Below, piece by piece: positions 21,761 through 33,007 of a DNA stretch of 64,000 nt. The notes below the pieces were generated by a model that was not told the origin of the DNA, did not search any database, and saw only the letters and a list, made by a program, of their open reading frames with translations. Position 1 is the first letter of the stretch; every line of letters begins with the position of its first letter. The position numbers and the translations under genes are program-made. The stretch spans positions 1,000,776,906-1,000,840,905 of the forward strand of contig NC_056747.1 of NCBI RefSeq assembly GCF_019279795.1, in the 5' to 3' direction. The stretch comes from Protopterus annectens. Its lineage: Eukaryota > Chordata > Ceratodontiformes > Protopteridae.

Positions 21761-22236
21761 TGCAGTAGCCTCCTGCTATTGTTATACAATGTGCCTGTAT
21801 CTGTAGTCCACTGGACAGGATAAATAAGTGGTGTGCATACGGTCTGGGTTAGATATGTGTGTGCACATTACATGCACTATGTGGGATGTCTGTGGTAAGC
21901 TTTTGCAAAGGGGCCAGCAGTGTGTGTTGTGTTTTCCACTGGCCCAGTGGGCTGCATGGATAGCATCACAGTCCTAACTAGTGAATAACTGTGTAATTAC
22001 ATACATACATTGCAAGGTAGTGTACTGTGCTTGTGGTGTTGTTGGGATATGTATATCCAGGCTGAGTAATGTGTGTCCACATCACAGTGTTGGATGGCAG
22101 CACACATACAGTATGTTGGGATGAACACCCAGAGTGTTTCAGAAGTGTTGCCTGTGCAGAAATATCTGGCCATTACCTGCGCATCCCCCACAACACACAC
22201 ACATGCAACATATGGCAGAAGTAGTATAGCAGTACA
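21761..22236. other. No recognised gene
   Basis: GT/CA-rich sequence between two minus-strand CR1 fragments. It may include undetected CR1 remnants. Confidence 0.4.
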
Positions 22237-23840
22237 CATAGGTTCATAGGTTCATACTAGGCTATTTGCCCTAGGGCATTGATAAGCCTAGCCAGAATGT
22301 GTTTGTCTTTTGCCACCCAATTAAAATTTATTTTGCTATGCTCTTTTCCGAGGTTAGTATACTGTGCCTCTGTCTAACAGTGACATAGAAGTGATACCCG
22401 GGGCACAGCTATGATCTCCCATCCACTCATCCAGATTCCTGTGGAAGAAAGTCAATGAGGGACTCTGCCTAACCTGTACTGTGAGTCCATTACAGAGTGA
22501 AGGAAGCCTCTGGGTTATGAATCTGTCCCTCCAGCATGTCCTATTTATTTCAGTGCTAAGGTTCAGGTCTCTTGAGCGTGTGGCTGTATGGGATTTTGAT
22601 TTCCTGAGGTGCAGCATGTCCATTACTTCTGGGTTGGACATGGCTGTATATGTCAGGCACAGATTGCCTCTGAACAGGCAGTATGCCACTGAGTCCAGCT
22701 GGATTTTCTTTAACCGGGCAGCATATGGCATCTGTTTGAGCCCTTTGATCCTCTTGATGAGGTACTGTTGGGGTTATTTCAGTTGCTGTAGGTGTCTGGT
22801 TAGGTACATCCCAAAAGGGACATTTTACTCAATTATAGGCCTGATGATGGATGAGTAAAGAGGCACGATGACCTCCCCTGATGTACATGTGAATCCATTC
22901 ATGATTAGCTGGGCTATATAACATGTTTTTCAATCCACTTTGGCCACGTGCTTGTCAAATGACAGATTGCTATCAAGTTTGTTCCCCAGGTCCCCAATTA
23001 CTTCTTCTGTACTTAATGGCTTAACACCTATGTGGTACTTTGCCACCAATGTGGAGGTGTGGGTATCTTTGATGAATATTGATACTCCCCCTCCTTTTGT
23101 TGTTTGGTCCAAGTGTTGGGGCCGACAAGAATGGTAACAGGTATAACCTGGTAGTGCTGGTGTGCTCTTGGGAAACCTGAACCAGGTTTCTGTTACTGCA
23201 CAGGTATCAATGTCCATAATGCTAAGTAGAGTTTTGAGTGCGTGTATCTTGAGGTTTAGACTTCTGGCGTTGAGTAGCATTACTCTTAGTTCCTCATCCT
23301 TTGTGATACCTATGGATGTGGGTTTGCCTTATGAGCCTTGCCTAATAAAGGCACTATGGGTGTAGCAAGAGCCTTTGCCAAAATCCAAAAGCCCAGGGGT
23401 GACAGGTGCAAGCTGTCCCTAGCAAAGCATCGTGGCTTGTAAAGCATATCATCCCAAGCTGACAGGCATTGGATCACCTTTGAATGACACCAGTACTTCA
23501 GTCAATTGTTGAAAGTGATCATCTTGCCTTGATATTGTGGCATCATTCTTGGTGAGGGTAAGATGCTACTCAAGGTCAGGGTCATACTGTCTTGGGCTAC
23601 ATGCTCAGAGAGGTCCTTTCTGTCTCTTTTCATGTAGTCCAGGGAGGTATGTGTCAGGTCATTCACACCAGCATGGGCAATGAGTAAGTCATATTTGTAC
23701 TTGCCTTGGAGTGACTTGAGTGCTTGTGTTATGTGGCGGGTCGTAGTGCCCGACAGGCTGCTCACTGTGACCCTCTCCTCGTTCAGCCTGGTGAACGTGA
23801 CACATCCCACATCCACAAACTTGCCACATTCAGGTTTCAA
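22237..23840 (-). mobile_element. CR1-A: internally deleted CR1 with intact 3' tail
   Basis: The minus strand ends in the CR1 tail (CATAGGTTCATAGGTTCAT on the plus strand at 22237). Going upstream it carries the RT C-terminus (22381-23036), which is joined directly to the first part of the endonuclease (23043-23280: LNARSLNLKIH, AVTETWFR, GGGVSIFIKDTHTS). The inter-ORF region and the ORF1 esterase part (about 23502-23840) follow: AHAGVNDL and LSSILPSPRMMPQY. About 2 kb of EN and RT is missing at the junction, where CAAAG is shared by both sides. It ends near 23840, where ORF1 similarity stops. Confidence 0.88.
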
Positions 23841-23944
23841 AACACTATCTAGGTATGTTCTGGTACATGTGCATGTTACAGTAGCATGTAGCACTATACT
23901 GAGTACTGGCAGTTGTCTGTTGTCATGTTGTTTGTATAGGGTGC

Positions 23945-24512
23945 AGTCAACATCACTGTTTGTTAAGGGAAATGTGCACCCTGCAGTGCGTAGCCCCATT
24001 TGGCAAAAGCCACATCCCACCCCCAGCATTGTGCATACACACTAACCCCACTCACACTAAACACATACTTTCCATTTGCAAGATTGAAATCCCTACCTAA
24101 CTGTGTTATGAAACTAGAGACAGACACATTAGCAGAGTGCACTATTTGCATTAGTGGGAGAAATCCTTTCTAATGCTGTACTTAGAGGGTGCTGACATCA
24201 TCTGTGTTTAGGAAGAGGGATGTGCACCCTGTAGTGTGTTCTCCCAGTTGGCAAAAGGCACTTTTCCCTCACAGCATTATGCACACACACAAACCCCACT
24301 CACACTAACTCACATACATTCCCTTTGCAGGATTTAAACCCCTACCTAATTATGTTATGACACTAGAGACAGACACATTAGCAGAGCGCGCTATACGAAT
24401 TACTGGGGAGCTTTAATTCAGGTAATATAGTTATAGAGTGCTGTCATCATCAGTGTTTCAAAAGGGGAATCTGCATCCTGTAGTGTACTTTCACAGTTGC
24501 TAATAGGGGCAT
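23945..24512. repeat. Tandem array of ~249-bp units, locus 1
   Basis: A unit start like TGTGCACCCTG(T/C)AGTG occurs at about 23970, 24219 and 24468. Each unit includes CACTAACCCCACTCACACTAA, ATTTAAACCCCTACCTAA (reverse complement resembles a pol III B box), GACACTAGAGACAGACACATTAGCAG and GGTGCTGACATCATC. Two units and part of a third are present. The same family forms the array at 29.83-30.38 kb. Confidence 0.9.
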
Positions 24513-25110
24513 TTCCCGCACACACATAGATGTGTTTGAGCTTTGCATATGTGGGGGATCCAGTACTCCAGTGTGATTAGTATATGGTTCGATTGCAACA
24601 ATGAGGGATATACTTCAAGTGGTGAGCATTTTGTACTCATGTTTGTGATGATCAGGTCTAGTATATTTTCCCCTATTGTGGGAATGTTGACTACTTGTTG
24701 CATAGCTAAAGAGTTTCTGAACTATGGGAACCCTAGAGCTTGGGTATTGTGGCTTGAGTAATGTTCACAGTCTATGTTTGGGTAGTTGAAGTCACCCAGT
24801 ATGATGGTGTTTGCAGAGAAATCTATACTCTCCCGTGTCGACATGAAGGCTGTGTGGGATTCCTGAGTTTGAGAGGGTGATGTAAGAGCTCCTCTGTGCC
24901 TCTTTCCATGTGGTCCAGGGAGGTACGTCTCAGGTTGTTCACACCAGCATGGACAATGACTGCCTCATACTTGTACTTGCTGTGGAGTGACCTGAGTGCT
25001 TGTGTTATGTGGCACATTCTATCACCCGACAGGTAGCTAAATGTGACCCTCACCTTGCTCAGTCTGGAGAGTGGGACGTCAGTGTGTCTGACTATGGCAT
25101 CACCTATTAT
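24513..25110 (-). pseudogene. CR1-B: ORF1 esterase fused to endonuclease by deletion
   Basis: Minus strand: ORF1 residues from IIGDAIVRHTDVPLSRL (GDS block, Ser replaced by Ala) through HAGVNNL to GTEELL. After GAGGAGCTCT (about 24887) it continues as endonuclease CACCCTCTCAAACTCAGG (TQESHTAF) and IILGDFNYPNID, then GENILDLIITNM. About 1.2 kb (the rest of ORF1, the inter-ORF region and the first third of EN) is absent. The 3' side is truncated at the 249-bp array. Confidence 0.82.
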
Positions 25111-25189
25111 AGGTGTGTCACACATTGTGTTTGGCCTTATGGGCTGTGCCTGTTAAGAACACTGACTTTGTGAGGTCTGTGTTTCTTGT

Positions 25190-25305
25190 GATATGTGTTC
25201 ATGTGGGATGCAGCGCGTCTGGCCATGTCATTTCTGTCCGTGGTCTGGTAAGTATCACCTTTGGTGACATAGGTATTCATATGTCAGCTGGTGAGCATTT
25301 GCAGT
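25190..25305 (-). pseudogene. CR1 RT fragment
   Basis: The plus strand here matches the antisense of the RT region around LTSLNVNPYVTRWVANW. It aligns well with 32340-32430, for example CTGGCCATGTCATTTCTGTC...GGTCTGG and GCTGGTGAGCAT. It is short and out of order with respect to CR1-B, so it is probably a separate insertion. Confidence 0.6.
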
Positions 25306-25584
25306 GTTACCTACTGAAAGCGGTACAGCTTGTTTGTTGTACAATGGACTACATGCAGCCCTGCTTACAGTAGCTATGTTTGCATGCATGTTTCCTTGCA
25401 GTTACCCTGGAATACTGATCCGACCTGCCATGCAGAGTTACACAGCTTCTGTGGACTCCTAGTGACATCTGCATAGCTTACTATATGTATGTTCATGTCT
25501 CACTTGACAGAATGTCACTGTTTCTCCTGTTCACATGTACGTTGCCTGTGACACTTTGCATATGACTTACCTGGCATCTGTCCA

Positions 25585-28520
25585 CGTGAGCAGTCATATA
25601 TGCCACTGCAGGACTCTAAACCTGGTGATGCACACACTCAAAACATTCATCAGCATGGAGAACATCGCTATCTGTGCAGTAACAGATACCGGATTCAGGG
25701 CTACCAACAGCACCCCAGTTCTACCATGTTATACCTCATACCATGCTTTTCAGGCCCAAAACTTGCACAAAACCACAAAAGGAGGGGGTGTATTCATATT
25801 CATCCAAGATACCCACACCTCCAGGTTGGTGGCAAAGCACCAAACATCAGAGACTATCCATATGCAAGTAACAATGGGTAAAACTGCCTTCCAGGTTATA
25901 GCTTGCTACAGACCACCCTCACAAACACAAGAACCGCACTTGGCCTTCCTGAAAACAGTTGGAAATATGTAGGTCTGTCCATACACCATTATATTGGGTG
26001 AGTTAAACTACCCAAACATAGACTGGGAGCATGACTGTAGCTCCAACACCCTAGCCCAAAGATTACTAGAAGTTATATACCAAAATGCTATGGAACAACT
26101 TGTTACCACTCACACAAGAGGGGAAAACATACTGAACCTGATCATCACCAACATGGGGACTCTATGCTCCAGACCAGAAGTGTATCCCTCACTGGTAAGA
26201 ATAGACCATAAACTAATCTCACTGGATATTCACATCCCAAGGCCACCCCCTGCACAGAAGAATACAGTCAACAACTCATGTAAAGCATGTTCACACTCCT
26301 CATAAATGATGTGGAAACCTTCAAAGCCCCTAGGCCTGTTGAAAATATGGACCAGACTGCAGATACCTGTATAAAGGCATTCTATGGACACCTTCAGGAA
26401 TGCATGGATCATGCAATCCCAAATAAAAGCAAGACCCAATCCTCCAAAGGCAGACGTCCTGTGTGGTGGACACCAGCCATAAACAAACTATACAATAGAA
26501 GGATGAAGCTACTAAATTATACAACAAACTCCCAAAATGTGAAGGCATCACTGATGAGTATTAGAAGAAAACTACAGGCACTCATACAATTGTCTAAGGC
26601 CATCTTTGAGAGAAGATTCCACAAGACACTGAGGATAATCACAAGGCTTTCTTTAGTTATGTTAGGAACCTAGGTGGTAATTCCCAGATATGCTCAGAGG
26701 TAGTCCAAGATGTCAAAAAACATCCAAATACCAAACACACAGACATTGCCAACATCCTAGTGGACAGGTTCACTGCTAACTTCTCCCCCCATCCACACCA
26801 AAAGGGCAAATATTTCTCCCAGCAGAGTGCTGCCCCCCCCCCCTGACATCTCAGATGCTCAGGTAAGAGCTGCCCTCTCCAAAGCAATAAACACTGCATC
26901 AATGGGACTAGACAGTGTCCCAGGCTGTGTCCTACATGAACTCCAAGAAGAGCTACACTCAGACATAACACTACTGTTCAATCCCAGCCTTACTACACGA
27001 TATGTGGCCAAGGAGTGGCGTACAGCAACAGTGGTCCCTCTACATTTAGGTGGTGCCTTAACGGATCCTGGACACTATCGCCCCATAAGTCTGAATAGCT
27101 TGGTCTGCAAAGCTATGGCAAGGATCATCATGAACCTCATAAATATAGATATTGGGGACCTACAGACACTGCGTCATACGCAGTTTGGCTTTGTTAATGT
27201 CATGTCCTGCCTCTCAAACCTGTTTGATTTCTTTGAAACAGTCACCAAGGCCACTGTCAAGGGGAAGGTGGTCTACACAGCCTACTTGGACCTTGCATAA
27301 GCCTTTGATACAATACCTCACTTGTGCATTCTAGGGAAGCTCACCAGTGTACATATTAACCTCTATGTCACTACATATATTGCACAGTGGCTCAAGGGCA
27401 GAACACACATGGTTAGAATTGCTGGAGTCATGTCAGCCTCAAAACCAGTTACAAGTGGTGTCCCACAAGGCTCTGCCCTGGGATCTGTCTTGTTCAGTAT
27501 ATATTTATCAGAGGTACAGGCCAACATGGAAGGACTGTGGCTGAGCAAGTTGCAGATGACTGCAAACTGGACACCATAATCAACTCTTCAGCCAACACAC
27601 GCATCCTCCAAAAGGGCCTCTTAGAAACAGACGACTTGTGCCACAGCCATGGCCTCAAGCTGAATGCCAAAAAGTGTATAGTCATCCCCTTTGGCAAAAA
27701 CAAAGTGACCACAAAGTACCACATATGTGTTAATCCATTAAGTACAGAAGAAGGAATTATGGACCTTGGGGTACACAAGTTGATAGCATTCTCTCATTTG
27801 ACAACCACATGGCCAAAGTGGTTAGAAAAACATTTTATATAGGCCACCTCATCATGAAGGGATTCACATGTAGATCAGGGGAGGACATTGTGCCTCTTTA
27901 CTCATCCCTCATCATGCCCATAATTGACTACAATGCCCCTGTCGGCATGCACCTTACCAGACACCTGCAGCAACTGGAAAGACCACAAAAGCACCTCAAC
28001 AAGAGGATCAAAGGGCTCAAACAGATGCCACATACTGACTGGTGAAAGAAACAGCAGCTCTACTCAGTGGTATACTGCCTCTTCATAGGCAATCTGTGCC
28101 TGACATATAAAGCCATGTCAAACCCTGACTTAATGGTCATGCTGCACCTCAGAATATCCAAATCCCATCAAGCTACACGCTGGAAAGACTTGAACCTCAG
28201 GAGTGATATACATAGGACATGCTGGAGGGACACATTCATAACTCAGAGGCTCCCTTCACTCTGGAATATTATCCCAATACAGGTTAGGCAGAGTCACTCA
28301 GTGACTGTCTGCAAGAGGACTATTAATGACTGGATGGGACATTGTAGGTTTACCCTGGGTATCACTTATGTGTCACTGTTAGACAGAGGCACAGTATACT
28401 AACCTTGTAAAAGGGCATAGCAAGACAGATTTACAATGCATGGTGAAAGCCACACACATTCTGGCTAGGTTTATAAATGCCCTAGGGCAGATAGCCTAGT
28501 ATGAACCTATGAACCTATGT
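25585..28520 (+). mobile_element. CR1-D: decayed but nearly complete CR1 ORF2 with 3' tail
   Basis: This copy keeps the whole ORF2 in order, from the ORF2 start region (LNLVMHTLKTFISMENI) through endonuclease and RT to the 3' UTR. It ends in the CR1 terminal repeat (ATGAACCTATGAACCTATG, 28502-28520). ORF1 is missing, so it is 5'-truncated near the ORF2 start. Confidence 0.9.
25600..28402 (+). pseudogene. CR1-D ORF2 (endonuclease/reverse transcriptase)
   Basis: Frames in sequence carry endonuclease (GGGVFIFIQDTHTSRLV and ACYRPPSQTQEPH at 25780-25935; WVxLNYPNIDWEHD at 26000; GENILNLIITNM at 26120; SDH-equivalent RIDHKLISL at 26200), linker (RRPVWWTPAINKLYNRR at 26450), and RT. RT blocks are GLDSVPGCVLHELQEEL (26905), a decayed motif A (TAYLDLA followed by TAA at 27298), motif B SGVPQGSALGSVLF (27452), motif C ADDCKL after a frameshift at about 27545, NAKKCIVIPFGKNK (27664) and the C-terminal QLERPQKHLNKRIKGL. 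At least six stops or frameshifts make it non-functional. Confidence 0.88.
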
Positions 28521-28869
28521 ATCTTGTTCACCATTGGCCCTATGTGCTGTTAATCACCAATGCAATCTCAATACTATGGTACCATGTGCAAAGGTCAGTT
28601 GTCAGTCACCTCTATGGTACAGTTGTGGAATATGTGAGTCATGTAGTAATGTCACAGCTGCCACATGTACACAGTCAACCCTATCCCCTACCCATGGATG
28701 TACAACACATGTATGAGATGGAAACACATAGCCAAACTGTGGACTAAGCACTCTGAACCCAGTACTAGCATAACCTGTCAGGTGGCATAAAATACTACAG
28801 TGACTGCAATACCAGTCTGAGGTAGACCTACACTGACAGCAATACAAGCACGGGAACACACCGGGCCAT
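28521..28869. other. No recognised gene
   Basis: Short spacer between two plus-strand CR1 copies. No motif seen. Confidence 0.4.
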
Positions 28870-29600
28870 TCGTGGAGCCTAAGAATGGCATCCTGCCTGA
28901 GTGGCAGACACCTCTGCAGCAGGCACACAGGCATACATTAGGCCTGAACCCAGCACGCATAACACATAGCACACAAATCCTGTGTGCCAAACAAGCACAG
29001 TCTGTACAGCTATACAACACTCCTGCTGCAGTTGTGTTAGGTAATTTTATTGTCCAGTACAGTGAGGTCATGCTCACCAGGCTGGACAAGGTGAAGGTCA
29101 CAGTGATATGCTCATGGGGCACTATGGTCCACCACATAACACAAGCATACAGGTCAGTCAGATGCATGGACACATATGACTCAGTCATTGTCCATGCCAC
29201 TATGGCTGACGTGTGATGTCCCTCACTGGAATACATGATAGGGAACATGGAAGGGCTCACTGAGCAAGTGGCACAGGCTGGTAGAACCCTGACCTTGGTT
29301 GGCATCATACCCTCACCAGGAATGCTGATATATTACTGAATGCTAATGAATTACTGTAGCTACAACACCCTAGCTGAAAGGTTCTTAGCATGCAGTCACT
29401 GCATTGCTATGGAACAACTTCTTATCACTCCCACAACAGGTGAAAACATGCAGCACCTGTTCATCAACAACATGTAGACTATATGCCCCAGACCAGGTGT
29501 GTATCCCTCACTACTAGGTTGATAGCATCTACATCTCACACTGTATATACACATCCCACATGCAGCACCTGCACAGAAGACCACAGTCATAATGTTACCC
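28870..29600 (+). pseudogene. CR1-E: ORF1 esterase joined to endonuclease
   Basis: ORF1 part: CAKQAQSVQL, then VVLGNFIV (GDS block decayed to GNF), LTRLDKVKVTV, HHITQAYRSV, SVIVHA and LTLVGIIPSPGM (to about 29325). Near 29350 the sequence switches to endonuclease: SYNTLAERF, AMEQLLITPTTGENM and an IHIPHA-like block (29550-29575). The end of ORF1 and the first half of EN are deleted. The same kind of ORF1-EN junction occurs in CR1-B at a different point. Confidence 0.78.
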
Positions 29601-29824
29601 AGTGCAAATACCATGTATTCACATGTGGCAGACATCACACATGGTAACTATTGAAGGTCACAGGTACATATGTGTATTTGGCACACACATACATCATGTG
29701 TGCATTGCCATAACTGGTTTAATCGATGTCATGCATTATTGTGAGAAACAACCCGCACACGTGAGCATTCTGTGTGTGCAAAACACACGTGACATGTCTG
29801 AAATCAAAAGCCATAAATAATTGT

Positions 29825-30385
29825 GCTATTGTTTAGAAAGGGGTATGTGCATCCTGTAGTGTGTTTTCCCAGTTGCCAAAAGGGATGTTCCTTTCATGCA
29901 AGCACACTAACCCCCCCTTCACACATACTTGTCACTTGCTGGATTCAAACCCCTACCTAATGCTGTTATGACACTAGAGATGGACACATTAGCAGAGCAC
30001 GCTATTCGCATTACTGGGAGATGTCTTTTCTCCTGATATACTTATAGGGTGCTGACATCATTGGTGTTTAGAAAGGGGAATGAGCATCCTGTGGTGTGTT
30101 TTCACAGTTGCTAAAAGGGATGTTCTTTTCATACACACACACACACACTAACCCCCCTTCACACACACTTGCTGGATTCAAGCCCCTACCTAACTATGTT
30201 ATGACAGTAGAAATGGACGCATTAGCAGAGTGCGCTATTCGCATTACTGGGAGACTTAGTTTCTCCTGATATACTTATAGGGTGCTGACATCATCAGTGT
30301 TTAGAAAGGGGAATGAGCATCCTGTGGTGTGTTTTCCCAGTTGCTAAAAGGAACATTTCCCTCACACAGACTTGCACACAGACCA
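29825..30385. repeat. Tandem array of ~233-bp units, locus 2
   Basis: GTTTAGAAAGGGG(T/A)ATG followed by GCATCCTGT(A/G)GTGTG begins units at about 29832, 30067 and 30299. Internal blocks (GATTCAA(A/G)CCCCTACCTAA, ACATTAGCAGAG, CGCTATTCGCATTACTGGGAGA, GGTGCTGACATCAT) match the array at 23.95-24.51 kb but with a shorter period. Units 2 and 3 are very similar to each other. Confidence 0.9.
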
Positions 30386-31239
30386 ACCACAATCACCCAC
30401 ACACACACACTCTGGATAAGCTGTCATTCCCTAGTGCAAACAGCCTAGTGTTGACCTCTACACCCATATGTTCAACTGTCAGATGCACATTATTTGGTGC
30501 TGATAGCAGTGTTTGCAGGTCTTTATTGCCATAACATTTCCTGTTTGTATGAACAACTTGTGTATCTGTGGAAGATGTTTGCATATAGGGGAAATCCACT
30601 ATATCATGTATGTCTCTGTAGTCATTTAAGTGTGAGCACTGGTCAGATTGCTATAATGTTGTTGGTTACTGGAATAACACGTACATATACCAGATATATG
30701 TGGCAAAATGCTAAACTGATAATTGGACTAAGTGTGCGAGCATGCCCAGTTCAGCCTTCCCATGGCATGTTGTGTGAAAGATGTCTCATTTATCAAAGTG
30801 TGTGAGCATGCCCAGTGTGAGCTTTCCATATGTTGAACTCTGCAGCCCATCACATTTGTGGATGAGTGTGAACTTCAACAAATATCTCCTGTTTATGGTT
30901 GTGTGTTCTGTGTCATGTTGTGTAGTTACTGTCCAAATGCTTTTTGTGTGAACACAACAGGGATTATACTGTGCCTGCAGGGTTTGCATGGGATACTTTG
31001 CATACAATTGTCAACATCCATTCATACTGACCTAACACTGTAGTACTGTATAGTGTAGTGGTTCAGTACTTTCACTGTGGTGGACAGTATCCTGGGCTTT
31101 AGTCCTATCACTGCTTTACATTTCCAAAGTGAGCACAACAGCCTGGTTAGGGTACAGTTGTGCACATCTGACCATGTTGCATTATGTTCAGATATTAACT
31201 ACTTACAACAGCCTTGTCTAACATCAGTAGTGTATTCCA
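30386..31239. other. No recognised gene or repeat
   Basis: GT-rich spacer. ACTAAGTGTGCGAGCATGCCC and AAGTGTGTGAGCATGCCCAG form a short direct repeat at 30727 and 30796. No coding motif seen. Confidence 0.45.
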
Positions 31240-33005
31240 CAACATAGGTGTACATTGGCAAACACTACCGATGTGCCCTAGGCCATTTCTAATGCTAGTC
31301 AGAGAGTGTGTTTGTCCTTCAACACATTGTAAGTGTAGTTTGCCATGACATATGTCATGTTTAGTATACTGCGCCTCTGTCTACCCGTGACATAACAGTG
31401 ATACCCAGGGTAAACCTACCATCTCCCATCCACTCATTAAGATTCCTGTTGAGGAGAATCAACGAGTGACTCTATGGATAACCTGCACTGGTAGTTTACT
31501 CATGCGTGGGGGTGGCTTCTGTGTTATGGATAATGCAGTACAGCTTGTCCTATGTATGTCAGTGCTGGGGTTCAGGTCCCTCATGTGCATAGCTCACTGC
31601 CATTCAGATTGTACAAGGTGCAGCATGTTCATTGATTCCAGCTTGGACATGGCTTTCTACATCAGGCACAGCTTGCGTCTGGGTGGCCAGCATGGCAGTG
31701 TGTGGAGTTGCACTCTGTTTAATCAGGCAACACATTACATCTGTTCAAGCTCTTTGATACTCCTGGTGAGGTACTGTTGTGGACTCTACAGTTGATGGAG
31801 GTGTCTGCTGGGGTACACCCCACAGGGGCTGTTGTAGTCAATTGTAATGCTGATGAAGGATAACTGCAGAACCACAATGACCTCCCCTTATCTAGATGTC
31901 ATAACCTTCATGATTAGGTTGGTATATGGATTGTTTCTGTTAACACTACAGCCACATGTTTGTCCAATGCAGGATATCTATCACCTTGTGTACCCAGGTC
32001 TGTCATTACATGTTAAATATGTAATGGGTTAACACCTATGTGGTAATTGGTGGTCACTTACTGTATATCCACAGAGGTTGACTATACAGTTTTCTCCATT
32101 TAATTTGCTGACATGGCTATGGCACCAGTTGTCTGTTTCTATGTGGCCTTTTGTGGGATGCTTGTGTCATCTGGAGTGTCAGATATGTTGGGCAGTTTGT
32201 AGTCCTCTGCAAACATGTTCAGGCACAGTCCTTACATGTTGGCCTGTACCTATGGGGCATATATACCAGACGGGGAAGGTCCCAGGACCAAGCTTTGTGG
32301 GATACCTGTTATATGTGGTTTGTAGTCTAACATGGCTGCAGCATGTCTGACCATGTCAGTTCTGTCATTGGTCTGGTTTGCAACCCCTCTAGTGACATAG
32401 GGGTGTATATATAAGCTGGTGAGCATATCTATATTGAACACGTAGGGTATTGTATGGAAGGCTTTGCAAGGTCCAGCTACGCTGTGTGGACCACATTGCC
32501 CTCATCATTGACCTCAATTACTGTTTTAACTGAGTCACACATGTTTAGGGGCAGGGTCTGCACTTAATACACCCACACTGGGTAGGGTCGGGTGTCACTA
32601 GATCCCCAATATCTTTATGTCTGCGGTACATGCTGATCCTTTCCATAGCTGTGCAGACCAAGCTTCTCAGGATTCTGTGGTGGTTGTTTTTAGTATCCAT
32701 TCAGGCGACACCTTTCTTGAGAACGACCACTGTTGTTGTACACTGCTCTTTGGGAACATATCCTGTGGTAAGGCTGACATAATGTCAGGGAGGCAGCAGT
32801 CTGCTGGGAAAGATATTTTGCATTATGGTGGGGGGGGGTTGCACTGCACCTGTCAGGATATATGTTGGCAATACGTGTGTGTGTTTGGTATGTTGTTAGT
32901 AATATTTGTGTGATCCAGAGCATATCTGGGAATTCACAACATGCTTCCTACCATCAGTTGCAGCAGCCTTGGGATTATCCTTAGTGTCCTGTACAATTTG
33001 TATCA
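31240..33005 (-). pseudogene. CR1-C/K/J, piece C: 3' UTR and RT
   Basis: The minus strand carries the CR1 3' UTR (near 31240-31380), the RT C-terminus (31380-31900), the motif D/C region, the LTSLYIHPYVTRGVANQ block (32440-32370), and upstream RT to the linker (DTKDNPKAAATDGRK, 32990-32945). It stops at 33005 within the linker, exactly where the 3' tail of CR1-F begins. The missing upstream linker is found at 47515-47820, so C, K and J appear to be one element split by later insertions. Many stops. Confidence 0.82.
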
Positions 33006-33007
33006 TA

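Noticed and set aside
25190..25305. RT fragment as part of CR1-B
   Set aside because: In a minus-strand CR1 the RT should lie to the left of EN. Here it lies to the right of ORF1, so it is a separate fragment.
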